From positions 1 through 34,677 of the forward strand of contig PHCJ01000022.1 of assembly GCA_002842285.1 (NCBI GenBank): DNA of 34,677 bases, in the 5' to 3' direction. Below, one piece after another: positions 19,399 through 28,480 of the stretch. Both the position numbers and the translations under genes were made by a program. Within the stretch, counting starts at the first letter, position 1. Every line of letters starts with the position of its first letter. The DNA comes from Betaproteobacteria bacterium HGW-Betaproteobacteria-22 (GTDB lineage: Bacteria > Pseudomonadota > Gammaproteobacteria > Burkholderiales > Methylophilaceae). The notes under the pieces were generated by a model. That model saw nothing but the letters and a program-made list of their open reading frames with translations. It had not been told where the DNA came from and made no database searches.

Positions 19399-20139
19399 AT
19401 GAGCAATGATTACGATGTAAAAAGTTGCAGTGCTTTAGAGAAACCATACTATAGGCCGATAGAGGCTGCGTTACGCTGGTGTAATCTCATTGAGCATGAA
19501 GCGCTAATTCTAACTAAAACTGGTAGCGATCTGTTTCCACCAATTGGTGAATTTCCTCAATGGCCATGCCTAAGACTAAATGCAGAAAAGATTTTTGATG
19601 CTATTCAAAATAATGAGTTACCACATGGGCGTGACGGGCGAACGGTGGTTGAAGGTGATCATGTAGCACCACATCGGGTTACTATTAGACATAATGATTT
19701 AAAAATATGGATGGCAACATATAGTCCAAACGCAAAGCCAAAATTTCTATTTGATGAAATTGAAAGAACAACGCACACAGCAATTAACAAAGATGCCTTT
19801 ATTGCTTTGCAAGTAGATAGAGACGCATTAAAAGCCAGAATTGACAAGGCAGAAGTTTGGGCAAAAGAAGCTCAAATAAAAATTAAAGAAATTAGTGCTG
19901 AAAATAAATCATTACAATTAAAAGTAGGAAGTGATGAAAGACCATTAAGTGCGCGTACTGAAAACAACTATCTGCGTTTAATTATGAAATTAGCCAACGG
20001 AATAAAAGGCTTTAATCCTCAAAAGCCATACGAAGCTGCACAATTGATTATTGATGAAACTGAAACTGATATAAGCAAACAAACAATCGCAGACTATATT
20101 TCAAAGGCTTACGAGCTTGAAAGCCAAAATCGTGATTGA
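19399..20139 (+). CDS. Integrase-associated island protein, function unknown
   Basis: A 246-residue protein that I know only as a kind of hypothetical protein found next to integrases in proteobacterial islands. The N-terminal part begins YYRPIEAALRWCNLIEHE and is probably a globular, possibly nucleic-acid-binding domain. Residues about 140-180 are a lysine/glutamate-rich predicted coiled coil. The C-terminal part has TENNYLRLIMKLANG followed by EAAQLIIDE and a final helical segment, a conserved tail in such proteins. It is 103 bases after the integrase and 89 before the AlpA-like gene; its stop codon abuts the first operator-like palindrome. No function is claimed. Confidence 0.7.
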   Translation: MSNDYDVKSCSALEKPYYRPIEAALRWCNLIEHEALILTKTGSDLFPPIGEFPQWPCLRLNAEKIFDAIQNNELPHGRDGRTVVEGDHVAPHRVTIRHNDLKIWMATYSPNAKPKFLFDEIERTTHTAINKDAFIALQVDRDALKARIDKAEVWAKEAQIKIKEISAENKSLQLKVGSDERPLSARTENNYLRLIMKLANGIKGFNPQKPYEAAQLIIDETETDISKQTIADYISKAYELESQNRD

Positions 20140-20207
20140 TACTAATTAGTATGGTAAAAATCCTAATTAGGATTTAGCAAATTTAGATACAAGTATTGTG
20201 AATACTT
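20139..20207 (+). promoter_or_regulatory. Palindromic operator cluster before the AlpA-like gene
   Basis: Two perfect 14-base palindromes, ATACTAATTAGTAT (20139-20152) and ATCCTAATTAGGAT (20160-20173), differ only at the third position of each arm and are centred exactly 21 bases apart, two helical turns. A third inverted repeat, AAGTAT-tgtga-ATACTT, lies at 20191-20207. This is the pattern of cooperative binding of a dimeric regulator on one DNA face; the adjacent AlpA-like protein or the XRE protein are the candidates. Confidence 0.6.
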
Positions 20208-20228
20208 CTAATCAAACAGGAGCTTCAC

Positions 20229-20462
20229 ATGTCAGAGCAAATCACAAACAGCATCATTTCTGATGCACTTAAAAACTTCGATTTCTTACCAGATTCCGCT
20301 AGTGTTCGTCAGCCTGTAGTTCAAGCGCTATATGCATGTTCAGCGGCCAGTGTGTGGCGTGGTGTAAAAGCTGGCCGTATACCTAAGCCACGTAAACTAT
20401 CCCCTAGAACAACTTGCTGGAATGTCGGTGAGTTACGTCAAGCATTAGCAGTCGCTAAATAA
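20229..20462 (+). CDS. AlpA-like small DNA-binding regulator / excisionase
   Basis: A 77-residue protein with a winged-helix (MerR/AlpA-type) DNA-binding motif. YACSAASVWRGVKAGRIPKP at about 37-56 is the characteristic helix-turn-helix, followed by a wing ending in CWNVGELRQALA. Proteins of this type activate integrase expression or act as excisionases in P4-like islands. An AGGAG ribosome binding site lies just upstream, and palindromic sites occupy the preceding spacer. The next gene begins 26 bases downstream. Confidence 0.82.
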   Translation: MSEQITNSIISDALKNFDFLPDSASVRQPVVQALYACSAASVWRGVKAGRIPKPRKLSPRTTCWNVGELRQALAVAK

Positions 20463-20488
20463 GCCAAGGCTTCTTAGAGGAGCTAATA

Positions 20489-20971
20489 ATGGCTAAACGT
20501 AATCAAAACCCCCGTTTGGCAAAAATTCATCGAAGTTACAAAGTCGATGAAATTGCTGATCTCTATGGAACACATAAAAATACAGTTCTTAATTGGATAA
20601 AACAGGGGCTACCAACTTTTGACAACAAGCGCCCATTGATGATTTTAGGGAGCGACTTAAACGCTTTCCATGCAAAACGGAGAGTGAAAAATAAGCATCC
20701 TTGCAAGCCAAACGAAATCTACTGTATGAAGTGCAAAATACCCAAAGAACCCACGGCTGGCTTGGTTGAATATCAATCTATCAATGAAAAAACTGGCAAC
20801 ATATTTGGCATCTGCCCAGCATGCGAAACGCTCATGTATAGGCGAATTAGCATAGTCAAGATTAAAGAATTTTCAACACTTATGAGTTTTACATTACCGC
20901 AAGCACATTTACACATAGTTGATAGCTTTGAACCCTCCGTAAATTGTGACTTCAGTAAAGGAATAAAATAA
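20489..20971 (+). CDS. HTH and zinc-site protein paired with a tyrosine recombinase
   Basis: A 160-residue protein. Residues about 14-55 form a helix-turn-helix (YKVDEIADLYGTHKNTVLNW then a wing). Residues about 72-120 hold a likely zinc site, with CMKC near 79-82 and CPAC near 109-112. The stop codon overlaps the start of the next gene by one base (TAATG), so the two are translationally coupled. The pairing suggests a DNA-binding accessory factor, such as a directionality or target-site factor, for the recombinase. I do not know a named family; the function is inferred from context only. Confidence 0.7.
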   Translation: MAKRNQNPRLAKIHRSYKVDEIADLYGTHKNTVLNWIKQGLPTFDNKRPLMILGSDLNAFHAKRRVKNKHPCKPNEIYCMKCKIPKEPTAGLVEYQSINEKTGNIFGICPACETLMYRRISIVKIKEFSTLMSFTLPQAHLHIVDSFEPSVNCDFSKGIK

Positions 20972-22092
20972 TGTTAAAACACAATCCAGATAACGAAAGA
21001 ATTAAACATAAATACTTCACGTTCTTAAAAGACGCAATGCGGGTGAGTGAGCACACCATTGATGGCGTAGCAAAAGCTATTGCAAGGTTTGAAGCGTACA
21101 CAAAATACAAAGACTTCAAAACTTTCAAGCATGAGCAAGCCACAGGATTTAAAAAATATCTTATTGAACAAAAAAGCCAATGCAAAGATACCAAGCTCAG
21201 TAAATCTACTATTCATAGTACCTTTGCACATCTAAAGCGATTTTTTGAATGGCTTGCAAGAGAGCAAGGCTATAAATCGCGCATTCAATTTTCAGATGCT
21301 GAGTATTTCAATACATCAAGTAAAGACCTGAAAATTGCCACGGCAAGGCGCATACAAAAAGTACCAACACTAGAGCAAATAATGCATGTGATAGCAAATA
21401 TGCCAACCAATACAGAAATTGAAAGAAGAAACCGTGCTTTGGTGGCATTTACGTTGCTTACAGGGGCGCGAGACAGTGCGATAGCTTCAGCAAAGCTAAA
21501 ACATATCAATTTAGAGGAAAACAGTTTTTTTCAAGATGCTCGTGATGTGAATACCAAGTTTAGTAAAACTTTTACCACTTTTTTCTTTCCAGTCGGAGAT
21601 GATATTAAACAGATAGTAGTAGATTGGATTCAATATCTTAAAGTTGAAAAGCTTTATGGCAATAATGATCCATTGTTCCCAATGAATGAAATTGGCTTGA
21701 ACGAGCAATTGCAGTTTTCAGTGATCGGTATCAAGCCAGAGCACTGGAGTACAGCCTCACCTATAAGGGAGATTTTTAAACAAGCCTTTAATCAAGCTGG
21801 TTTGGAATATTTTAACCCTCACAGTTTTAGAAACACATTAGTGCAATTTGCACACTCGAGATGCAAAAGCCCTGAAGAATTAAAAGCCTGGAGTCAGAAT
21901 TTAGGGCATGAAAGTGTAATGACTACGCTAATGAGTTATGGCCAGGTAGCCATAGATCGGCAAAGTGAAATTATCAGTAACCTGTCAGAAAAACATAGTG
22001 AAATTCCAGCACATGCTGTTGAGCTTGCTAAAGCTATAGTAAGAGAGATGCAGGCTGGTAATTTTGTTAGTCCAACTGCTACTGTGGTTTAA
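20971..22092 (+). CDS. Second tyrosine recombinase of the island
   Basis: A 373-residue phage-integrase-family protein unlike the P4-type integrase at the border; it lacks a DUF4102 domain. A SAM-like core-binding domain lies at about 10-100. The catalytic domain has R167 in LLTGARDSAIASAKL, H284 and R287 in NPHSFRNTL, H313 in NLGHESVMTTL and nucleophile Y323 in MSYGQV, so all catalytic residues expected here are present. It overlaps the HTH/zinc gene by one base and converges with the XRE gene, two bases away. It may be a separate nested mobile unit or a DNA inverter; no obvious inverted target sites were found near it. Confidence 0.88.
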   Translation: MLKHNPDNERIKHKYFTFLKDAMRVSEHTIDGVAKAIARFEAYTKYKDFKTFKHEQATGFKKYLIEQKSQCKDTKLSKSTIHSTFAHLKRFFEWLAREQGYKSRIQFSDAEYFNTSSKDLKIATARRIQKVPTLEQIMHVIANMPTNTEIERRNRALVAFTLLTGARDSAIASAKLKHINLEENSFFQDARDVNTKFSKTFTTFFFPVGDDIKQIVVDWIQYLKVEKLYGNNDPLFPMNEIGLNEQLQFSVIGIKPEHWSTASPIREIFKQAFNQAGLEYFNPHSFRNTLVQFAHSRCKSPEELKAWSQNLGHESVMTTLMSYGQVAIDRQSEIISNLSEKHSEIPAHAVELAKAIVREMQAGNFVSPTATVV

Positions 22093-22094
22093 TT

Positions 22095-22421
22095 TTAGAC
22101 AGAATTTAATCTATCAACAAAATCGGCGATTAACTGCCGATTTTGTTCAGAGCTAAATTGATAACGATTAATGATTTTAGCAAGTCTGTCATCTTCACAG
22201 AAAAAATAAGCAGTTGGTAATTTAAGTGCAGAAGCGATTTTCTCTATCGTTTTAAATGGCGGTTCATGTATGCCATTTTCATATCTGCTCATTCGAGCGC
22301 TGCTACAACTTTCATCCAAGCCAATCATAACGCCAAGTTTATCTTGAGGTATGCCAAATTGCTGTCTAGCCTCACGAAGGCGGCGACCAAACAAATTTGT
22401 TTTAGAAGCATTTTTTGACAT
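22095..22421 (-). CDS. XRE-family transcriptional regulator
   Basis: A 108-residue repressor-type protein. The Cro/cI helix-turn-helix runs from about 11 to 70 (LFGRRLREARQQFGIPQDKL then MSRYENGIHEPPFKTIEKIA), followed by a short C-terminal tail of about 30 residues. It is divergent from the restriction-modification genes, with 85 bases between starts. That spacer carries three copies of CGTAGA. Controller-type regulation of the mod-res genes, which would delay restriction on entry to a new host, is the natural inference. Confidence 0.88.
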   Translation of the reverse strand: MSKNASKTNLFGRRLREARQQFGIPQDKLGVMIGLDESCSSARMSRYENGIHEPPFKTIEKIASALKLPTAYFFCEDDRLAKIINRYQFSSEQNRQLIADFVDRLNSV

Positions 22422-22432
22422 GCTTCGATATT

Positions 22433-22471
22433 CGTAGATTTCTTTTGTTAAATCTCTACGAAAAACGTAGA
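22433..22471. promoter_or_regulatory. Operator-like CGTAGA repeats between XRE regulator and mod
   Basis: TCTACG (22455-22460) and CGTAGA (22466-22471) form an inverted repeat with a five-A spacer. A further CGTAGA lies at 22433-22438, 33 bases before the last copy. They sit in the divergent control region, where the XRE protein would be expected to bind. Confidence 0.5.
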
Positions 22472-22506
22472 ATTGGGAGTCGCTATTTAACTAAGACATA
22501 TAAAAA

Positions 22507-24384
22507 ATGACTGCAAGCCACTCCCCCAATCCCCCTGAAGAATTAAAACAAAAAATGCAGGCAATGGTGCCAGAGGCATTTAAAGACGGACATTTAGATG
22601 TTGACGTATTAAAACGTTTGCTTGGTTCAGAAATTGAATTACGCGATGAAAGCTATGTGCTAAATTGGCTTGGGAAATCTTATGCTCGACTACTTGCTAA
22701 TGAAAATGCCCGTACATGGCTAAAAGAAGAAATTGAACACAATGCGCAGCCTGAAAATGCCAATAGCCAAAACCTGCTAATTAAGGGCGATAACCTTGAG
22801 GTGCTTAAACATCTTGTAGGTGCGTACGAAGATAAAATCAAAATGATTTACATTGATCCTCCCTACAACACGGGCAGCGATGGCTTTGTTTATCAAGATG
22901 ACCGTAAATTTACAGTTAAGCAATTAAGCGGCTTGGCAGGGATTGATGAAGATGAAGCAAAACGTATTTTAGATTTTACGTCTAGTAATTCTAATAGTCA
23001 CAGTGCGTGGCTCACCTTTATGTACCCACGACTCTATGTAGCACATAAATTGTTGAGTGATAAAGGATTGATCTTCATATCAATTGATAATAACGAACAA
23101 GCCCAACTTAAAATTGTATGTGATGACATATTTGGTGAGCATAATTTCGTTGTAGATTTTTGCAGAAAGACAAAGTCAACTAATAACCATGACAAAAATG
23201 GAATAAACGGACAACATGAAAGCACATTGGTATATGCAAAGAATAAGCAGCTGGTAAAACTATTAGGGGATCACAAAGATTTATCAAAATATACAAATGA
23301 GGATAATGATCCTAATGGTCCGTGGATGAGTGACAATCCAACAGCTAACTTAGACGGAAGAAAAACAAAGAATCTCTTTAAAATTACAAATCCGAATACT
23401 GGTCAAGTTGATGAGCCTCCAGCTGGGAGGCATTGGGCATTTTCCGAAAAATCTTTAGCAAAATTGATAAAAAGTGGACAAATAAAATTCAAAGCTACCA
23501 AGAAGATTGGTGAGAGAGGTTTTATTTATAAACGTTACCTCTTAAAGCTAAAAGATAAGCAACGAAAAGTTGATAGCTTATATTTTTGCGAAAACGAATA
23601 CATGAACCAAGTTGCAACACGTGAACTGACAGATTTGCTAAATGTCGCTATCTTTGATTATGCAAAACCAGTTTGCTTTATTCAGAAGTTGATTGAGTTT
23701 TGTACAGATGATGGTGATATTGTAATGGATTTCTTCGTTGGATCTGGTACAACAGCACATGCCGTATTTTCAAACAACATTGAAAATATCGAAAATAAAG
23801 AAACACGTCAATTTATTTGTGTACAAATAGATGAGAACACAAAAGATGATAGTGCTGCATATAAAGCAGGCTATAAAACCATTTTTGATATTACGAAGAC
23901 TCGCATTGAAAAAGCTGCGGCTAAATTCAAAACTGAGAACCCTGATTTTCAAGGTGATTTGGGATTCAAAATTTATGAAACCGTCTATATCCCAGATAAG
24001 TATCAAGATACGCCAGTAGATTTAACTGAAAATATCGAATTATTTGATGCACACAAGCTAACTAAAGCGGATCGCCTAAGTTTGATGCGAACATGGGCGT
24101 TGCAAGATAATGTGCCTTTGACGCTCGATTTCGTGCAAGTTGATTTGGCTGGTTACACTGCCTATCAGGCCAAACATATTCTTTACTTCATAGAACCTAA
24201 TATCACACTGGATGCAGTAGTTAAATTACTGGAGCAGTTGGATAATAATCCAGACTTCAAACCCAGCCGATTAGTTGTATTTGGCTATTTGCTTGAAAGC
24301 AAGATCCAGCGTGAAATGACCGAAGCGGTGAAGCAATACAATAATCGCAAAGGTATAGAACTCACCCTGGATGTTAGGTATTGA
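22507..24384 (+). CDS. mod: Type III restriction-modification methyltransferase (Mod)
   Basis: Adenine-N6 DNA methyltransferase and specificity subunit of a type III system. The 625-residue protein has the beta-class motif order. The catalytic motif is DPPYNTG (DPPY at 117-120), and the AdoMet-binding motif FFVGSGTTAHAV (409-420) comes later. The stretch in between, about 215-370, is the variable target recognition domain, and its codon and base use look more AT-rich than the ends. The N-terminal helical part (about 1-80) and the C-terminal domain interact with Res in the family. The target sequence cannot be predicted. Res follows two bases after the stop. Confidence 0.95.
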   Translation: MTASHSPNPPEELKQKMQAMVPEAFKDGHLDVDVLKRLLGSEIELRDESYVLNWLGKSYARLLANENARTWLKEEIEHNAQPENANSQNLLIKGDNLEVLKHLVGAYEDKIKMIYIDPPYNTGSDGFVYQDDRKFTVKQLSGLAGIDEDEAKRILDFTSSNSNSHSAWLTFMYPRLYVAHKLLSDKGLIFISIDNNEQAQLKIVCDDIFGEHNFVVDFCRKTKSTNNHDKNGINGQHESTLVYAKNKQLVKLLGDHKDLSKYTNEDNDPNGPWMSDNPTANLDGRKTKNLFKITNPNTGQVDEPPAGRHWAFSEKSLAKLIKSGQIKFKATKKIGERGFIYKRYLLKLKDKQRKVDSLYFCENEYMNQVATRELTDLLNVAIFDYAKPVCFIQKLIEFCTDDGDIVMDFFVGSGTTAHAVFSNNIENIENKETRQFICVQIDENTKDDSAAYKAGYKTIFDITKTRIEKAAAKFKTENPDFQGDLGFKIYETVYIPDKYQDTPVDLTENIELFDAHKLTKADRLSLMRTWALQDNVPLTLDFVQVDLAGYTAYQAKHILYFIEPNITLDAVVKLLEQLDNNPDFKPSRLVVFGYLLESKIQREMTEAVKQYNNRKGIELTLDVRY

Positions 24385-24386
24385 CT

Positions 24387-27290
24387 ATGGCAGGGTTTAT
24401 TTTTGAAGCAGATTTGCCGCACCAATCTTATGCTGTAGAAGCCGTTGCGAATGTTTTTGATAGCGTAGGTTTCAGCCATGCGGTGGCGGCGGTGCAAAAC
24501 AACCGCTTAGATATTGCACAATCCTTAGCCACGCTTAAAGACAATATCCGTAGCATACAAAAAGCAAATGAAATTAAAGAACGGATTGACCTGAGCAATC
24601 CAGCAGAGCTGATTTTTGATGTGGCGATGGAAACAGGTACTGGGAAAACCTACGCTTATACCAAAACGATTTTTGAATTAAATAAACGCTATGGGTTGTG
24701 CAAATTCATTGTAGCTGTGCCCAGGGTAGCGATCAAAGCTAATACAGTTGGTTTTTTATCTTCAGATGCAGCACGTGAGCACTTTAAACTGGCGTTTGGA
24801 AAGCAGCTTAAAGTCTATGAAGTGCAAAGCCAGAAGAAAGGCAAAGCTAAGAAAGAGGTGATGCCGCAAAGCATTTTGGAGTTTTGTCGCGCCGATGGCC
24901 AGCTTGGAAAAAACACTATCCATGTGCTAGTGATTAACGCAGGTATGATTAATTCCCCAACATTAGCAAAAAATTTTGATGTGGCGCTATTTGATCAATT
25001 TAACGTGCCATTTGATGCGATTGCACATATCTCGCCAGTATTGGTAATTGATGAGCCTCACTTATTTAAAACAGATAACAAAACTTTTGAAAATATCCGG
25101 AAATTCAAACCGCAATTTACGCTGCGCTATGGGGCAACTTTTGATGGTGATTTCAAAAATTTGCTTTACCAACTTAGTGCGGTAGATGCCTTTAATCAAG
25201 ACTTGGTGAAAGGAATTGTGGCGCATATTGAAAAGTTTGATGAAGGAGACAATACACGGTTGAAACTTGTCGGATTGGAGAATGAGGCCACGTTTGAACT
25301 TGTGCAAAATGATGAAAGAAGAATATTCAAGCTGGCAAAGAAGGATAGTTTGGAGCGTGTTCATTCGGCCATGACCACTTTACATGTGGATAATTTCAAT
25401 AAATCTAAATTGGTGTTATCAAATGGATTGGAGCTAAAAAAAGGCGACATAATTAACCCCTACTCCTATGCCGAAACCTTGCAAAATAAAATGTTACAGC
25501 AAGCGATTGTGCGCCATTTTGAGATGGAAAAAGAGTTGTTGAGCCAAAGTCCGCGTATTAAACCTCTAAGCCTCTTTTTTATTGACAATATCGCCAGCTA
25601 TCGTGAAAAAGATGGAGCAATGCGTGTGTTTTTTGAGCAATCTGTCAAAGCACATTTAACGGCTTTGATTTCCAAAGAAGAAGATCAAGCCTACAAGCAG
25701 CATTTAGAGAATGCGCTTCAAAATATTGAAACGACGCACGGCGGTTATTTTTCTAAAGACAATAGTGACAAAGATGAGGCTATAGAGCAGGAAACCCTGG
25801 AGATCTTGCACGACAAAGAAGCATTGTTGGATTTGAACAACCCAAGGCGATTTATTTTTTCCAAATGGACATTGCGTGAAGGCTGGGATAACCCGAATAT
25901 ATTTCAGATATGTAAGTTACGCTCAAGCGGAAGCGAAACTTCAAAACTACAGGAGGTGGGAAGGGGTTTACGCCTGCCTGTAAATGAGTTCATGAGCCGC
26001 GATAAAAGCAAATCTCATGATTTGCACTATTATGTGGATTTTACAGAAAGTGATTTTATTGAAAAGCTCACAAGGGAGATCAATGAGAAATCTGGGGCTG
26101 ACTTTGATAAGCTTAAACTTAGCGACGCACTTATAAATGCAATACTCAAGCATTACCCACAATATGACGATGATGAGGCCTTGCTTGAGGCTTTGGACAA
26201 TGATGGCATCATTAACCGTAAAAATGAGTTCAAAGAGGGAGGATTTGAAAAACTAAAAATTCAGTATCCATTGGCATTCACAGGTGGATTAAAAGATAAC
26301 AAAGTAAAGGCGGCAGGTAAATCAAAACAAAAAACTACCATACGAGTTGGCAAATACAATGAACTTAAAGCGTTATGGGAGGCTATCAATCACAAGGTGG
26401 TTCTAGAATATAAGTTGGATAACCAAACCGACTTTAAAACGCTTTTTAAGAGTTATTTAATCGAGCATAAGAATAGTTTTGTTATGACTGGCAGCATGAC
26501 TCAGCAGCAAAGACTGATCGTTGAAAATAATAAAGTTTCATACAGGGTGGAGCAAAGTATAAAAAACGAGATATTGCCGTTCAGAATGATGGGTTACCAA
26601 GCATTTATCACGCTATTGGCAAAGGAAACAGCCCTAGGGATAAAGATGCTACACACAGTCTTTGGCGAGCTACTGGCAAGTAAGGAATTGGATATTAATC
26701 CCTATATGAGTTTGCCTACCATCCGCACTATTAAAAATGGATTCAATGAATATTTGATGGCGAATGTATTTGGTAAATACCAAATTAACTACAAAAAAAC
26801 CAGTAATGCTGTTCATCCAACTGCGTTTACTGATGCTTCTGGTAAGGTTTTAAGCGAAGTGGATAATGCTGCTGTAGGAGTTCTGCCAAGCGGTGATTCT
26901 CCTCCAGATAACTACCTGTTTAATGAAATATTTTTTGATGATCCGATGATTGAATTAGGTAATATTAAAACTGGAATAAAAGAAGTTATTGTCTATACTA
27001 AAATACCTAGGAGTTCGATAAGAATCCCACTTGTAGGTGGTGGCACATATTCGCCAGACTTTGCTTATGTGATTAAAGGCGCAGATGGCCATACCGTGTT
27101 GAATTTGGTCGTTGAATCGAAAAATAAAACAGAAACAACTTTGATGATGAGTGAAAGTCAAAAAATTAAACATGCTGAGGTGTTCTTTAATCAGCTTTCC
27201 GAAATGGAAAATATAAAAATCACGTTCAAAAAACAACTTCAAAATACAACTGCTCTTGATTTAATTAAAGAGTCTCTAAAACCAAATTGA
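24387..27290 (+). CDS. res: Type III restriction enzyme helicase/nuclease (Res)
   Basis: ATP-dependent restriction subunit that translocates or signals along DNA and cuts unmethylated sites together with Mod. The start is the ATG at 24387, two bases after mod; a TTG at 24381 would overlap. The 967-residue protein has the SF2 helicase core: Walker A ETGTGKT (82-88), a DEAD-box-like VIDEPHLFK (DEPH at 222-225) and the late helicase motif LQEVGRGLRLPV. The C-terminal PD-(D/E)xK nuclease shows PDFAYV with D891 and VVESKNK with E910 and K912. All parts are intact, so the pair is probably active. Confidence 0.95.
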   Translation: MAGFIFEADLPHQSYAVEAVANVFDSVGFSHAVAAVQNNRLDIAQSLATLKDNIRSIQKANEIKERIDLSNPAELIFDVAMETGTGKTYAYTKTIFELNKRYGLCKFIVAVPRVAIKANTVGFLSSDAAREHFKLAFGKQLKVYEVQSQKKGKAKKEVMPQSILEFCRADGQLGKNTIHVLVINAGMINSPTLAKNFDVALFDQFNVPFDAIAHISPVLVIDEPHLFKTDNKTFENIRKFKPQFTLRYGATFDGDFKNLLYQLSAVDAFNQDLVKGIVAHIEKFDEGDNTRLKLVGLENEATFELVQNDERRIFKLAKKDSLERVHSAMTTLHVDNFNKSKLVLSNGLELKKGDIINPYSYAETLQNKMLQQAIVRHFEMEKELLSQSPRIKPLSLFFIDNIASYREKDGAMRVFFEQSVKAHLTALISKEEDQAYKQHLENALQNIETTHGGYFSKDNSDKDEAIEQETLEILHDKEALLDLNNPRRFIFSKWTLREGWDNPNIFQICKLRSSGSETSKLQEVGRGLRLPVNEFMSRDKSKSHDLHYYVDFTESDFIEKLTREINEKSGADFDKLKLSDALINAILKHYPQYDDDEALLEALDNDGIINRKNEFKEGGFEKLKIQYPLAFTGGLKDNKVKAAGKSKQKTTIRVGKYNELKALWEAINHKVVLEYKLDNQTDFKTLFKSYLIEHKNSFVMTGSMTQQQRLIVENNKVSYRVEQSIKNEILPFRMMGYQAFITLLAKETALGIKMLHTVFGELLASKELDINPYMSLPTIRTIKNGFNEYLMANVFGKYQINYKKTSNAVHPTAFTDASGKVLSEVDNAAVGVLPSGDSPPDNYLFNEIFFDDPMIELGNIKTGIKEVIVYTKIPRSSIRIPLVGGGTYSPDFAYVIKGADGHTVLNLVVESKNKTETTLMMSESQKIKHAEVFFNQLSEMENIKITFKKQLQNTTALDLIKESLKPN

Positions 27291-27325
27291 TTTACGATTT
27301 TTTGAATAAGATTCTAGGGGGATAA

Positions 27326-27964
27326 ATGTTTTGGTTTAAAGCTAAAAAACAGCTACAAGATGATAGTGGTGATAGCCCCAGAGAACCCTTTTATCAAGGA
27401 CGCCCTGACTTGTTAGACTTGAGCGCTAATGATGCCCAGTTGCGGGTGTGGCTGCCAGAACAAACAAGGTTAGTTATGGATCGAGCAGTGAAAAGTGTTG
27501 ATGCAACGTTGAGTGAATATTTACGTGAGTTTTTTGTAGTCTATTTGTACGGCAGTGATCTGCTGTTGCAAATGAAACAGACCAATACCGGTATTTTTTT
27601 TACACCACCTCCTAGAGTTGCATCGGACGTCAAATATTCAAGAAGCCGCCTAGTTGAATATATTCCAGAGTTAGGTAAAAACATTAAAGCCATTAAGATA
27701 TTTTTGAATGCTCAAATAAAAGCCGATTTGCAAAAACTAGCCGATAAAACAGGATTCGCACTATCACATTTTGTTAGAGAAGTTCTAATCTCTCATTTTT
27801 CAGGCCATATTGTATGGCCTGAACGCCAAGTTGTGCTCAGTTCAGAACATATCAGTATTGCTACCCAATGGGAAAATGAACAATTCAATCCGCAAGTTTC
27901 TGTTCATCCAAGCTATGAAGAAGAATCTGCTTTAGAGGGTGTGGTTGAGATTATTCATTTATAA
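27326..27964 (+). CDS. Protein with two tandem ribbon-helix-helix-like repeats
   Basis: A 212-residue protein that I do not recognise as a named family. Residues 39-76 and 123-160 align without gaps over 38 positions. Both begin with a short strand (LRVWLP and IKIFLN), then an amphipathic helix, then a second helix with the shared pattern L-S-x-[YF]-[LV]-R-E (TLSEYLREFF and ALSHFVREVL), and end in glycine. This strand-helix-helix layout is that of MetJ/Arc-type DNA-binding domains, so one chain could form a pseudo-dimer. A strong ribosome binding site (GGGGG) precedes it. It lies 35 bases after res and 121 before the Sir2 operon and could regulate either. Confidence 0.6.
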   Translation: MFWFKAKKQLQDDSGDSPREPFYQGRPDLLDLSANDAQLRVWLPEQTRLVMDRAVKSVDATLSEYLREFFVVYLYGSDLLLQMKQTNTGIFFTPPPRVASDVKYSRSRLVEYIPELGKNIKAIKIFLNAQIKADLQKLADKTGFALSHFVREVLISHFSGHIVWPERQVVLSSEHISIATQWENEQFNPQVSVHPSYEEESALEGVVEIIHL

Positions 27965-28085
27965 AATTCCCCTATTTTTCTGCCCTGAACATTTACGATT
28001 TTTACTAAAATGAGTCTGTCGGTGCTCTAGTTATCCGTAAATAGCTACGAGTCTTTTTTATCAAATCATTGCGGGAAGGTTCGCT

Positions 28086-28466
28086 ATGTCTTGGGAAAGT
28101 ATTGGTAGCGTGAGTACGGGTGATATGCCCGATGATAGAGTCTGGATTTTGTGGAGTCTAAGGCTGGCGAAGAAATACATAGAACTCGTTTGTGGAAATG
28201 CCCCAGAGGGAAGTAAGTTAGATGTCATGTGGAATGACCATGAATTTGGCAGCTATCCTACACTTGGGGTTTGGTCAGATTATAACCAGCCTTGGGATTA
28301 CATCAATCGTTGCGAGCACGCGCTCGAAGTTTTTGATAATGCGGTCTCTTGGGATAAGTTAAGAGGTTATCTTAATGATGAGGACGATGACGAGGATGCC
28401 GAGGAGGGTGATGATGACACGGAGTATAGTGTAAGTAGTTACAATCCAGATGAAACAAAAGATTAG
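28086..28466 (+). CDS. Acidic 126-aa protein, first gene of the Sir2 operon
   Basis: No family recognised. The N-terminal part (about 1-95) is rich in tryptophan and tyrosine and looks globular. Residues 98-112 are almost all aspartate and glutamate (DEDDDEDAEEGDDD), and the tail is polar. A ribosome binding site (GGAAGG) lies before the ATG. The next gene begins 14 bases later. The acidic tail could mimic nucleic acid or bind a basic partner, but this is speculation. It is probably the first cistron of a five-gene unit, since the 121-base spacer upstream is the last large gap before 32776. Confidence 0.65.
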   Translation: MSWESIGSVSTGDMPDDRVWILWSLRLAKKYIELVCGNAPEGSKLDVMWNDHEFGSYPTLGVWSDYNQPWDYINRCEHALEVFDNAVSWDKLRGYLNDEDDDEDAEEGDDDTEYSVSSYNPDETKD

Positions 28467-28480
28467 TCAGCTACTGATTT

